Of a stretch of 64,000 bases of DNA, positions 19,383-27,216 are shown one piece after another. The notes under the pieces were generated by a model. It searched no databases. It saw nothing but the letters and a program-made list of their open reading frames with translations, and was not told the origin of the DNA. The translations under genes and the position numbers were made by a program. Numbering within the stretch: the first letter of the stretch is position 1; every line of letters starts with the position of its first letter. The DNA comes from JAGRGG01 sp965217265 (GTDB taxonomy: Bacteria; Pseudomonadota; Alphaproteobacteria; Geminicoccales; Geminicoccaceae), in contig CBDCHP010000004.1 of the NCBI GenBank assembly GCA_965217265.1, forward strand, positions 1 to 64,000, written 5' to 3'.

Positions 19383-20401
19383 GCCGACGAAAGGGCAAGA
19401 CCTTGACGAGACCATACACCCTCTTCACGGCCGTGGCGCTTGGCCTGACGGCCCTGAGCACCGGCGCGTCAGCGCAGTCGATGCGCTGGGACCTCGTCAA
19501 CGAGTACCAGCCGAACTCGGTGCACGCCCAGTCGGCCGACAAGTTCATCAAGGCGCTTAAGGCGGCATCGAACGGCGACATCGGCGTGACAGCGCACCAC
19601 GGCGCCTCGCTCGGCTACAAGTCGCTCGACCAGTTCGACGCGGTCGGCGACGGCGCCGTGCAGCTGGCGAGTTCCTACGTCGGCGCCTGGGCCGGCATCA
19701 ACCCGATCTTCTTGCTCTCCTCGCTGCCGTTCTTGGCCCCGACGATCGACGACACGCGCGCGCTCTACGAGGCGGCGACGCCCTACTACGAGCAGGTCTT
19801 GGACGACGCCTATCAAGTCTTTCTCTTCGCCACGCCCTGGCCGCCCTCCGGGATCTGGGCGAATAAGCCGGTCAATAGCATGGAGGCGCTTCAGGGTCTG
19901 AAGATCCGCACCTACGACGCGAACGGCACAATGACGATGCGCGAAGCGGGCGCCTCGCCGATCCAGCTCTCTTGGGCGGACGTCGTTCCGCAGCTCGCGA
20001 CCAACGGGATCGACGCGGTGCTGACCTCCGCCGACGGTGGCGCCGCCGCGTCGTTCTGGGAGCACCAGTCGCACTTCACCGAGGTGAACTACGCGATGCC
20101 CTTGCAGATCGTCCACATGAACAAGGACACCTACGAATCGCTGAGCGACGCGCAAAAAAAGGCCGTCGAGACCGCGGCGGACGAAGCCGAAGCGTTTGGC
20201 TGGGGATTGCTCGAAAAGCGTGTTCAGCAAAATTACGCCCAGATGCGCGAGCACAAGATGACGATCGTCGAGGACGTGCCCGACGAATTCATCGCGAAGC
20301 TCGCGACGGCCGGCCGAGTCGCGATCGACGATTGGAAGTCGAAGTTCGGCGCGGGGGCAGACGCGCTCTTGGCCGATTACAAGAGCCGCCGCGGCGGGTA
20401 A
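19379..20401 (+). CDS. dctP: TRAP transporter substrate-binding protein 2
   Basis: A 340-residue DctP-type periplasmic receptor. After a basic N-terminus (SRRKGKTLTR) a hydrophobic stretch ends with a likely cleavage site GASA-QS. The ligand Arg is in GLKIRTYDANG, followed by SWADVVPQLATNGIDAVLTS. The GTG start overlaps the hyuB3 stop, an unusually tight coupling for a secreted protein. An internal ATG is not better placed, because the basic n-region would be lost. Confidence 0.9.
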   Translation: MSRRKGKTLTRPYTLFTAVALGLTALSTGASAQSMRWDLVNEYQPNSVHAQSADKFIKALKAASNGDIGVTAHHGASLGYKSLDQFDAVGDGAVQLASSYVGAWAGINPIFLLSSLPFLAPTIDDTRALYEAATPYYEQVLDDAYQVFLFATPWPPSGIWANKPVNSMEALQGLKIRTYDANGTMTMREAGASPIQLSWADVVPQLATNGIDAVLTSADGGAAASFWEHQSHFTEVNYAMPLQIVHMNKDTYESLSDAQKKAVETAADEAEAFGWGLLEKRVQQNYAQMREHKMTIVEDVPDEFIAKLATAGRVAIDDWKSKFGAGADALLADYKSRRGG

Positions 20402-20443
20402 CGCAGCTTCGCGGCCACCGCGCCGGCCGCTTCGGGAGATGCC

Positions 20444-20968
20444 ATGCGCGCCTTTCAGACCGGGGTCTACGCGGTCTCCCGGATCGCGGCTGTCTTGGCC
20501 TGCCTCATTCTCGTCGGGATGGTGGGCCACGTCCTCTACGAGATCGTCCTGCGGACCTTCTTCTCCTCCTCGACCTACGTTCTCGACGAGTTCGTCGGCT
20601 ACGGCGTCGCCGCCACCACCTTCCTCACACTCGGCTACGCGCTTGAGAACGACGGCCTCATCCGCGTCAACCTCCTGATCGGGCGATTGGAAGGCCGCAG
20701 GCGCAGGGTCTTCGAAGCCCTCAGCGCGCTCGGGGCCCTCTTCGCGATGGGCGTCCTCATCTGGTTCTTTTGGGTCAGCGTCGCGCGCAACTGGACCAGG
20801 GGCCGCGTCTCCAGCTCGATCGCCGAGGTGCCGATGTGGATCCCCGAGGGTCTCGTCCTCTTAGGGCTTGGTGTCTTTTGGCTGCAGCTCTTCGCCTACC
20901 TGCTGCGTCAGGCGACCGGCGAGGCTTCGCCGGCGGGCAAGCGCCCGCGCGACGTGCCGCCGGAGTAG
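20444..20968 (+). CDS. dctQ: TRAP small membrane subunit 2 (DctQ type)
   Basis: A 174-residue four-helix DctQ protein with the characteristic YVLDEFVGYGVAATTFLTLGYAL and a C-terminal VPMWIPEGLVLLG helix. A GGGAGATGCC region gives a good ribosome-binding site. It is 42 bases after dctP2 and 11 bases before dctM2. Confidence 0.88.
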   Translation: MRAFQTGVYAVSRIAAVLACLILVGMVGHVLYEIVLRTFFSSSTYVLDEFVGYGVAATTFLTLGYALENDGLIRVNLLIGRLEGRRRRVFEALSALGALFAMGVLIWFFWVSVARNWTRGRVSSSIAEVPMWIPEGLVLLGLGVFWLQLFAYLLRQATGEASPAGKRPRDVPPE

Positions 20969-20979
20969 ATCGAAACGAG

Positions 20980-22290
20980 ATGGAAGCCCTCATATCCGCC
21001 CTCGTGGTGCTGGCGCTGATCCTCCTCTATCTCGGATTGGGGGTCTGGGTCTTCGCCGGTCTCTTCCTCGTCTCCATGACGGCGCTCGGCCTGCTCCTCG
21101 ACATGGACTTGAGCAGGATCGGCACGATCGCGGCGTCGATCTCGTATCGCTACGCCTCCACCTGGGAGCTGGCGGCGATCCCGATGTTCATCTGGATGGG
21201 CGAGATCATCTTTCGCACCGACATATCAGACCGTCTGTTCCGCGGGCTCTCGCCCTTCGTCGACAAGATCCCGGGGCGCCTCCTCCACACCAATATCCTC
21301 GGCTGCACCTTGTTCGCTGCGGTCTCCGGCTCGAGCGCCGCCACCGCCGCGACAATCGGCAAGATCACTATCGCCGAACTCGAAGGCCGCGGCTACGATA
21401 AGAAGCTCTCGCTCGGCTCGCTCGCGGGTGCCGGCAGCCTCGGGCTCTTGATCCCGCCCTCCATCGTGATGATCGTCTACGGTATCCTGGCCGAGGTCTC
21501 GGTGAGCCGGCTCTTCGCCGCCGGCGTCGTTCCGGGCCTTCTGATCGCCGGCCTCTACTCCGGCTGGATCGTGCTGCGCGCGGTAATGCGGCCCGAGATC
21601 GCGCCCAAGGGTACCGAGACCTACGGTTGGCGCGACTACGTCGCTGGCCTCGGCAACATCGTGCCGATCATCGTCCTCATGGTGATCGTGCTCGGCTCGA
21701 TCTACAGCGGCGTCGCCACCCCCTCGGAGGCGGCGGCGGTGGGCGTGGCGGCGGCGCTCGTTCTCGCCTTGATGACGGGACAAATTACGATACGGCTGCT
21801 GATCGAGACGATCACCGGTGCCGTTCGCATGAGCTGCATGGTCTGCATCATCCTCGTCTCGGCCGCCTTCTTGTCGACCGCGATGGGCTATCTCCACGTT
21901 CCCGCCAACGTGGCCGAGGGCATCGCCGCTCTGAACCTTTCGCCGTTCGGGCTGATCGTCGTCCTCTCGCTGTTCTACGTCCTCTTGGGCCTGTTCTTGG
22001 ACGGCATCTCCATCATCGTCATGAGCCTGCCGATCACGCTGCCGCTCGCCTTGCAGGCCAACTTCGACCCGGTATGGTTTGGCGTCTACCTCGTCATCAT
22101 GACCGAGATGGGTCAGATCACGCCGCCGGTCGGCTTCAACCTCTTCGTGCTGCAGGGGCTCACCGGCGATCCGATTGGCCGGGTCGCGCTAGCGGCCCTG
22201 CCGTTCTTCTTCTTGATGTGCCTTGGGGTCCTCATCCTGACGATCTTTCCCCAGGTCGCGCTTTGGCTGCCCGACCTGCTCTACGGCTGA
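20980..22290 (+). CDS. dctM: TRAP large permease 2 (DctM type)
   Basis: A 436-residue polytopic permease. The frame is open further upstream to 20770, but that extension is a shadow of dctQ2. The ATG at 20980, after GAAACGAG, begins the hydrophobic N-terminal helix. Signatures include FAAVSGSSAATAATIGK, GSLGLLIPPSIVMIVYG and TEMGQITPPVGFNLFVL. It completes the second TRAP system. A dyad (CTCGCGCT/AGCGCGAG, 22308-22325) follows in the gap before the amidohydrolase. Confidence 0.93.
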   Translation: MEALISALVVLALILLYLGLGVWVFAGLFLVSMTALGLLLDMDLSRIGTIAASISYRYASTWELAAIPMFIWMGEIIFRTDISDRLFRGLSPFVDKIPGRLLHTNILGCTLFAAVSGSSAATAATIGKITIAELEGRGYDKKLSLGSLAGAGSLGLLIPPSIVMIVYGILAEVSVSRLFAAGVVPGLLIAGLYSGWIVLRAVMRPEIAPKGTETYGWRDYVAGLGNIVPIIVLMVIVLGSIYSGVATPSEAAAVGVAAALVLALMTGQITIRLLIETITGAVRMSCMVCIILVSAAFLSTAMGYLHVPANVAEGIAALNLSPFGLIVVLSLFYVLLGLFLDGISIIVMSLPITLPLALQANFDPVWFGVYLVIMTEMGQITPPVGFNLFVLQGLTGDPIGRVALAALPFFFLMCLGVLILTIFPQVALWLPDLLYG

Positions 22291-22354
22291 TCTGCTTCGC
22301 GTTGTTCCTCGCGCTCAAGCGCGAGACGGACTTGAGACCACCCGGAGACGTGCT

Positions 22355-23590
22355 ATGACCGCCTTCATCTTCGAGAACGCATGCGTGCTGGACGTGCTCG
22401 CGGGCGAGATCCTCCCCGATCGTAGCGTCTCGATCCAAGACGGCAGGATCGCCGAGATCGCGACGAGCGGCATCGCCGCCGCCGGGGCGCACAGGATCGA
22501 CTTGAAGGGCAAGACGCTGATGCCCGGCCTGATCGACGCGCACGTCCACGTTACGGCGATCAGCGCCAACTTCGCCGAGCTTGCCCGCACCTCGCCCTTC
22601 TACGTCTCCGCCAAGGCCGGGGCGATCATGAACGGCATGCTGCGGCGCGGCTTCACGACCGTGCGCGACGTCGGCGGCGCCGACCACGGCCTCGCCCGCG
22701 CCGTCGAGGAAGGGCTGTTCGACGCGCCCCGGCTCATGTTCTGCGGCAAGGCGCTCTCGCCGACGGGCGGCCACGGCGACGTGCGCGCCCTGGGCGTCGA
22801 GGGGTACGAGACGCCCTACAACCAGCCCGGCCTCGGCTACATCGCCGACGGCGTGCCCGAGGTTCGACGCGCTGCCCGGGGCGAGATCCGCCGCGGCGCG
22901 CATCACCTGAAGATCATGGGCGGCGGCGGGATCTCCTCGCCAACCGACCGCATCTCCTCCGATCAATTCTCCGAGGAGGAGATCGCCGCTGTGGTGGAGG
23001 AAGCAACTATGGCCAACCTCTACGTTGCCGTCCACGCCTACACCGCGCGCTCGATCGAGCGCTGCGTGCGGCTGGGAGTCCGCTCCATCGAGCACGGCAA
23101 CTTAGCCGACGAGGACACGATCGCGCTGATGAAGCGGCACGACGCGTTCCTCGTCCCGACACTCGCGATCTACCGGGCACTGGTCGAGGAAGGCGTGCAG
23201 GCCGGATTGCCCGAGGATCTCGTCGGCAAGACCTATGAGGTGCTCGATGCTGGCATCAACGCCGTGGAAATGGCGTATCGAGCCGGCGTGCCGATGGCTT
23301 ACGGCACCGACCTTCTGGGCATCATGCACCGCCGCCAGCTCACCGAGTTCGGCCTGCGCGCTGAGGTGGTGAAGCCGGCCGACCTCGTTCGCGCCGCCAC
23401 CATCAACGGCGCGCGACTCATCCGCCGGGACAACGAGATCGGCCTCGTCGCCGAAGGTTACCGGGCCGATCTGGTCGTGGTCGACGGCAACCCGCTCGAC
23501 GATATCCGTGTCATGGAGGACATTGAGCATTTTCCGCTGCTCGTGATGAAGGGGGGCAGGGTGTTGGTCGATGCCCTTTCTTCACGGTAG
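22355..23590 (+). CDS. metal-dependent amidohydrolase (imidazolonepropionase/prolidase-like)
   Basis: A 411-residue TIM-barrel amidohydrolase. Metal ligands are visible as the HxH of DAHVHV (His63, His65), a likely carboxylated Lys in HLKIMGGGG (about residue 185), His in AVHAYT (about 227), His in IEHGN (about 246) and Asp in YGTDLLG (about 315). The subgroup includes Zn-dependent prolidases and N-acyl amino-acid hydrolases. As the last gene after the hyu/TRAP operon it probably hydrolyses the opened product or a related dipeptide or acyl-amide. Confidence 0.88.
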   Translation: MTAFIFENACVLDVLAGEILPDRSVSIQDGRIAEIATSGIAAAGAHRIDLKGKTLMPGLIDAHVHVTAISANFAELARTSPFYVSAKAGAIMNGMLRRGFTTVRDVGGADHGLARAVEEGLFDAPRLMFCGKALSPTGGHGDVRALGVEGYETPYNQPGLGYIADGVPEVRRAARGEIRRGAHHLKIMGGGGISSPTDRISSDQFSEEEIAAVVEEATMANLYVAVHAYTARSIERCVRLGVRSIEHGNLADEDTIALMKRHDAFLVPTLAIYRALVEEGVQAGLPEDLVGKTYEVLDAGINAVEMAYRAGVPMAYGTDLLGIMHRRQLTEFGLRAEVVKPADLVRAATINGARLIRRDNEIGLVAEGYRADLVVVDGNPLDDIRVMEDIEHFPLLVMKGGRVLVDALSSR

Positions 23591-24086
23591 CACCGCACCA
23601 TGGGATCGCGGGCGAGGAACGGCGGCAGCACCGGTTATTAAGACCGGCTCGGATACAAAGCACCGGTCGAATACGAGAGCAGCGCTCAAGCCGGCGCGCA
23701 AACCGTAAGCCCGCGACTATCCGCGAAAGCGGAGAAACCCCAGAGCTAGTGCTGGTCTACAAGCGCCTCAACTTGGAGGACTTCGTGTAGCCGAACGGCA
23801 CAGGGTGATGGTGCCCAGCCGTGGCCGATTCGCCGCGCTGTTCGATAGGCTCGACGAGCGCGAAGCGCATGCGCCGCATACAGCTCAGCCACGTGCGGCA
23901 GAGTAGGCACCAAGAACCGCGATGGACTTATCGGCAATCTTCTCGGCTGAATGTTTAGTCTCGCCGTACAGTCCGACCGCTTCAGGCTCAACCCGTTGCC
24001 ATACTCTGGAACCGAACAGCTAAGATAGGCGAACGCGCTGCACCCGCATATGTCCGGGACCGGGCTGGGTCCCAAGAGCCTCCATG
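23591..24086. other. intergenic interval with unrecognised protein-like relics
   Basis: No intact gene is visible. Short protein-like stretches occur: ELVLVYKRLNLEDFV ending at about 23790 on the plus strand, and GLYGETKHSAEKIADKS in about 23885-24000 on the minus strand. The second vaguely recalls an integrase C-terminus but is too short to name. This looks like a decayed mobile-element boundary ahead of the palindrome at 24087. Confidence 0.3.
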
Positions 24087-24175
24087 CATCAAACGCACCA
24101 GGCATTTTGTGGAAGCCGCTCATAGGGACTTTATTTTAAAAGGCGATTCCACAAAAACGCGCTTCGCTTTTGACG
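24087..24175. repeat. 89 bp palindromic repeat, right copy
   Basis: It starts CATCAAACGC, ends TTTGACG, and has the inner arms CATTTTGTGGAA and GATTCCACAAAA. It corresponds to the reverse complement of the element at 31-118, so the two copies face each other across the hyu/TRAP island. A further 12-base match to its left arm (GCACCAGGCATT) occurs alone at 24585-24596. Confidence 0.75.
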
Positions 24176-24555
24176 ACCCCGTCCTAGCCGTCGCCGAACC
24201 CCTATCCCGGCTCCCTTGTTCTGGTACCGTCGCCGCCGCCACCTTGCGTATTGGCCGGTATTGATGAAGGGTCATGCATTCCCTCCCTCGCCCACCGCCC
24301 GCCCGCTACGGGGGCAAAGGGGGGTCCCCGGCCTAAATACCGGCGCCGCCGCCCTTGGCCGGAGCCCTAACCGCGCGTACATCCAACGGCAGGAGCCGCC
24401 GTTATGCCGTGCCGGCCCGCCAAAGACCTCGGCCGCACGAGCGCGCCCAGCACGGCCACTCGTGGGTTTATCCCGCAGTCAAAAGACCGAGCCTCGATAG
24501 TCGAATAGGCAGGCAAGAGCCGAGAAAACATTCAGACGTGATGCTAAATTTCTGG
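24176..24555. other. non-coding interval
   Basis: GC-rich sequence of about 380 bases with no supported gene. It becomes AT-rich at the right end where the promoter at 24556 begins. Confidence 0.4.
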
Positions 24556-24584
24556 TTGATAATTGTACCACTACATAATATATT
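24556..24584 (+). promoter_or_regulatory. sigma-70 type promoter of the gene at 24627
   Basis: TTGATA and TATATT are separated by exactly 17 bases in an AT-rich patch within GC-rich DNA. The TGGAG ribosome-binding site and ATG at 24627 follow about 40 bases downstream. Confidence 0.6.
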
Positions 24585-24626
24585 GCACCAGGCATTAGTT
24601 TGTCTTCTGCCGTGTTGGAGTTCGAC

Positions 24627-25543
24627 ATGTCTTCCACTTTCCCCGGTCCGCCAAGCATGGCCGGCCTCGGCCGCGCCGAGCCGCTGCCCCGCCGCTGGAC
24701 GCGCCTCATGTGGATCAGAAGCAGCACGCGGACCGGCGGCCGGGCGATGACGCCGGACGAACTGGCCTGGGTCGCCGAGGCCTGGAACACCCTCGCCCGG
24801 CAGCCCGGCGCCCACGTCTGGCGGCCCGGCGCGCCCCGCCCCTTCGAGGTTCTGGCGCTGCGCACCGAGCAAGGGCTGCACCTGGCGTTCGCCAACGGCA
24901 CGACGGCGCTGATGCTCACGCCAGACTTTCGCCCGGTCGACAAGCGGCGCCCGTCCCGGTACGCGCCGCTGCCGCTGCCGCTGGCCGAGGACGTCGAGGG
25001 ATACTGGCTGGGTCGCGGTGAGATCATCGACGCCTACGACGATCACGCCGCGTGGCTCGAGCCCGCCGACGCGCTGGCAGCCTACCGCCGTGTGCTCGCC
25101 GCCGAGCCCGACCTGTCGCCGACGGCTGGCGCCGCCGCTACCCTGCCGCCACGCGTGCGCGGCAGGTCCAGCACGACGCCGACCACGCCCGCGACCGCGC
25201 CGAACTCGGTGCGAAACCCGAGGACGCCGCCGCGCACTTTCGCGCCGCCTACGCCTTCCTGTCGGTGGCCGAACTCGCGCCGGGTCTGGTGCCGGCCAGG
25301 GGCTGGTACGCGAGCGAGGGCCGGAACCTCGTCGGGTCGTGGCTGTCGGGCGTGGGGCTGCGTCGGCTGCCCGAGGCCGAGCGGCCGGCCGCGTGCCGCG
25401 CCGCCCTCCTCGCCTTTCCCTACATCCCAAACGGCGCCGTGGTCGCGGCGGCGATCGCGCGCGGGTGGGCGATCAGGCGCTGCCGACAATCCACCGACTG
25501 CAGGCTCGTGCCGGGCAACGTGGATCATCGGCGCGCGGCATGA
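24627..25543 (+). pseudogene. unknown gene, interrupted by one frameshift
   Basis: From the ATG at 24627 (after TGGAG) the frame reads a plausible protein through AAYRRVLAAEPDLSPTAG. Near 25115-25150 the sensible reading moves to another frame, continuing DHARDRAELGAKPEDAAAHFRAAYAFLSVAEL and ending AIARGWAIRRCRQ before 25543. A single-base indel explains both halves, giving a protein of about 300 residues with Ala-rich helical segments in the second half that resemble TPR-type repeats. The function is unknown. The first third is identical in DNA to the remnant at 608-975. Confidence 0.6.
24642..25009 (+). repeat. 368 bp direct repeat, copy 2
   Basis: Direct-repeat partner of 608-975 in the same orientation. 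It covers the 5' third of the gene at 24627. Homology to copy 1 continues beyond the block only at a lower level. Confidence 0.85.
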
Positions 25544-25593
25544 GCGCGATGCCGCCGCGTCACGAGCGGCCGTAACGGGGGGAGACCCGCCGC

Positions 25594-26220
25594 ATGAGCC
25601 ACGCGCCGCGGCCTGACCCGACCAACGCCGTGCGCCAGCGGAGGCACCGCGAACGCCGGCGCGCCGTGCGCGACGCCCTGGCCGATCCTACTGAGCACGC
25701 CGCCGCCGAGGCGGCGCCGACCTCGCAGGTGCAAGTGCTGACCAGCCAGACCAACGCGGTGAGGCGCCTTGAGGACGCCGCGGCCAGGAGGGCCTTCACC
25801 GGCGTGCTCGAGGTCAACGCCGAGGCGGTGGCCAACGTGCTGGTGCAAAAGGCGCTTGAAGGGGACGTGGGTGCCGCCATGGCGGTGGCCTCGCGTCTGG
25901 CGCCGCCCGCCAAGCAAGAGCGGCGGGTGCACGTGCCCGACCTGCCGCCGCTGACCACGCCGGAGAACTGCCGCGAGGCGGAGCGGCTAGTCGGCGAAGC
26001 GGCGGCGAAGGGTGCGATTGGGCTGGATGATGCGATGAGCCTCGCGAGGCTCATCGCCGGCGTGGCCGAGGGTCAAGTCTATTATGCCCTCAAGAAAGCG
26101 GCTCTGGCCCGGATGAACGCGCGGCTCGAGAACGGGGGCGGACTGCGCATGCGGCTGCGGGAACTGGTCGTCGCCGCAGGGACGGCGGACGCCATCGATG
26201 ATGAGGAGACGCGACGATGA
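25594..26220 (+). CDS. DUF5681-like hypothetical protein
   Basis: A 208-residue, Arg-rich protein. An N-terminal basic segment (RQRRHRERRRAVRDAL) is followed by a helical core reading KALEGDVGAAMAVASRLAPPAKQERRVHVPDLPPLTT. That core matches the pattern I recall for DUF5681 proteins of prophages and integrative elements, which have no assigned function. The last four bases overlap the next gene (ATGA). Its presence supports a mobile-island origin for 24-26.5 kb. Confidence 0.6.
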   Translation: MSHAPRPDPTNAVRQRRHRERRRAVRDALADPTEHAAAEAAPTSQVQVLTSQTNAVRRLEDAAARRAFTGVLEVNAEAVANVLVQKALEGDVGAAMAVASRLAPPAKQERRVHVPDLPPLTTPENCREAERLVGEAAAKGAIGLDDAMSLARLIAGVAEGQVYYALKKAALARMNARLENGGGLRMRLRELVVAAGTADAIDDEETRR

Positions 26221-26546
26221 CAACAGCAGACCTCGACGGACGGCTTGAGCGGGCGGCCGAGCAGGTCAAGAAGGGCGCGACGATCCCCCTCCTCGTGCGG
26301 CCGCGAGGCGCGCCGGTTGTGGACGCGCGTTACGTGCGGGTGCGCCTGCCGGGCGAGGCCGAGCCGGTCGCGCTGAGCCAGGCGGAGCTAGCGGCGCTGC
26401 TGGTGCTGGCCGGGCGGGGCGAGGTGGCGCTGGCTTGGCCGTTCATGGCAGGTCCTGGTGGGGATGCCGCGCGTGCTGCGCCAGTCTCGCGGGCGCTGGA
26501 AGCCGCCGTGCGGGGATTGGCGAAGGGCATCTCGGCTGCGCTCTGA
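26217..26546 (+). CDS. hypothetical protein
   Basis: A 109-residue protein, translationally coupled to the preceding gene. The N-terminal half (ERAAEQVKKGATIPLLVRPRGA) is charged and the centre is rich in Ala and Leu (LSQAELAALLVLAGRGEVALAWPF). No signal peptide, membrane segment or known motif is seen. It ends 52 bases before the CRISPR array. Confidence 0.55.
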   Translation: MTTADLDGRLERAAEQVKKGATIPLLVRPRGAPVVDARYVRVRLPGEAEPVALSQAELAALLVLAGRGEVALAWPFMAGPGGDAARAAPVSRALEAAVRGLAKGISAAL

Positions 26547-26598
26547 ATTCTTTAAGATAAAATTCCTGCTGTCGATCCGTGGGTTTAAGGTGCACGAT

Positions 26599-26870
26599 AC
26601 ATCATTCTCGCTTCCGCGGGAGCAAGCAAGCTAGGCTGCCCAAGCCCCGCGTGCCGGAAGGTTCATCCCCGCTCCCGCGGGGGCAAGCCTCGCACCCTGG
26701 ATGACGTTGAGGCCGATGCCGGTTCATCCCCGCTCCCGCGAGGGCAAGTTTGCGCATCGCCACGCGCCATCATACCCGAGGGGTTCATCCCCGCTCCCGC
26801 GGGGGCAAGGCAGGGCAGATGGCGAAATCTGAGTTGGACGAGGGTTCATCCCCGCTCCCGCGGGGGCAAG
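26599..26870 (-). CRISPR. type I-E CRISPR array, five repeats and four 33-base spacers
   Basis: Repeats of 28 bases lie at 26843-26870, 26782-26809, 26721-26748 (one substitution), 26660-26687 and 26599-26626 (degenerate, seven differences). All spacers are 33 bases, giving an exact 61-base period. Read on the minus strand the repeat is hairpin-forming and ends GGGGATGAACC, the counterpart of the E. coli GGGGATAAACC handle, so crRNA is expected from the minus strand. The decayed repeat at the left marks the trailer end, and the leader end abuts cas2. There is no AT-rich leader: the cas2 frame runs into the array. Confidence 0.95.
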
Positions 26871-27216
26871 GTGCCGCTAGTGCGCTGTTTTTGCTTGACG
26901 TTTCGAACAACGACTTGCGCTTGTCAACGGCGCTGCTGCGAACGGCCCAGTGGCCATCGTACTCGACAATCTCACGCTTGGCGACGCCCAGTTGCTCCAT
27001 GGCCAAGCCCATGGGCTTCGACTTGTCCGTCCACAGCATCAACAGCATCCCGCGCGGTTCGGCCTCCCACCAGCCAGTCAGCACTTCCCACACCCGTTTG
27101 CGGCTGCCGGCATCGAGGTCGACCGCGACGTAGACGCCGGGGTGAGGGTTGAGCATGACTGAGCGCAGGAAGTCGTGGACGCGGTCGAGCACGTCGCTGG
27201 CGCAGATCAGCACCAT
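26785..27216 (-). CDS. cas2: Cas2e, reading frame extends through the first repeat and spacer
   Basis: Cas2 of type I-E, the partner of Cas1 in spacer integration. The core (residues 1 to about 94) has the ferredoxin-like pattern seen in NPHPGVYVAVDLDAGSRKRVWE and MLLMLWTDKS. A 94-residue protein would match E. coli Cas2. Here the frame continues through SAVDKRKSLFETSSKNSALA, then through repeat 26843-26870 (PCPRGSGDEP) and spacer 26810-26842, and stops at the TGA inside the GGGGATGAACC end of repeat 26782-26809. That gives 143 residues. The ATG overlaps the cas1 stop (TGATG). Loss of the original stop is the simplest explanation. Confidence 0.85.
   Translation of the reverse strand: MVLICASDVLDRVHDFLRSVMLNPHPGVYVAVDLDAGSRKRVWEVLTGWWEAEPRGMLLMLWTDKSKPMGLAMEQLGVAKREIVEYDGHWAVRSSAVDKRKSLFETSSKNSALAAPCPRGSGDEPSSNSDFAICPALPPRERG
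26899..26927 (-). promoter_or_regulatory. candidate leader promoter inside the cas2 tail
   Basis: On the minus strand a perfect TTGACA (26927-26922) lies about 50 bases before the first repeat, with only a weak GAAACG at the minus-10 position after 17 bases. With no spacer DNA between cas2 and the array, leader functions would have to reside in this coding stretch. Confidence 0.3.

Noticed and set aside
23746..24123. 125-codon minus-strand open frame in the gap before the palindrome
   Set aside because: No ribosome-binding site, no coherent hydrophobic or motif pattern, and its start lies inside the palindromic repeat.
26599..26870. Reading the CRISPR array as transcribed from the plus strand
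   Set aside because: The minus-strand repeat ends in GGGGATGAACC like the E. coli handle, the degenerate repeat is at the left, and cas1-cas2 lie at the right. All three point to minus-strand crRNA.
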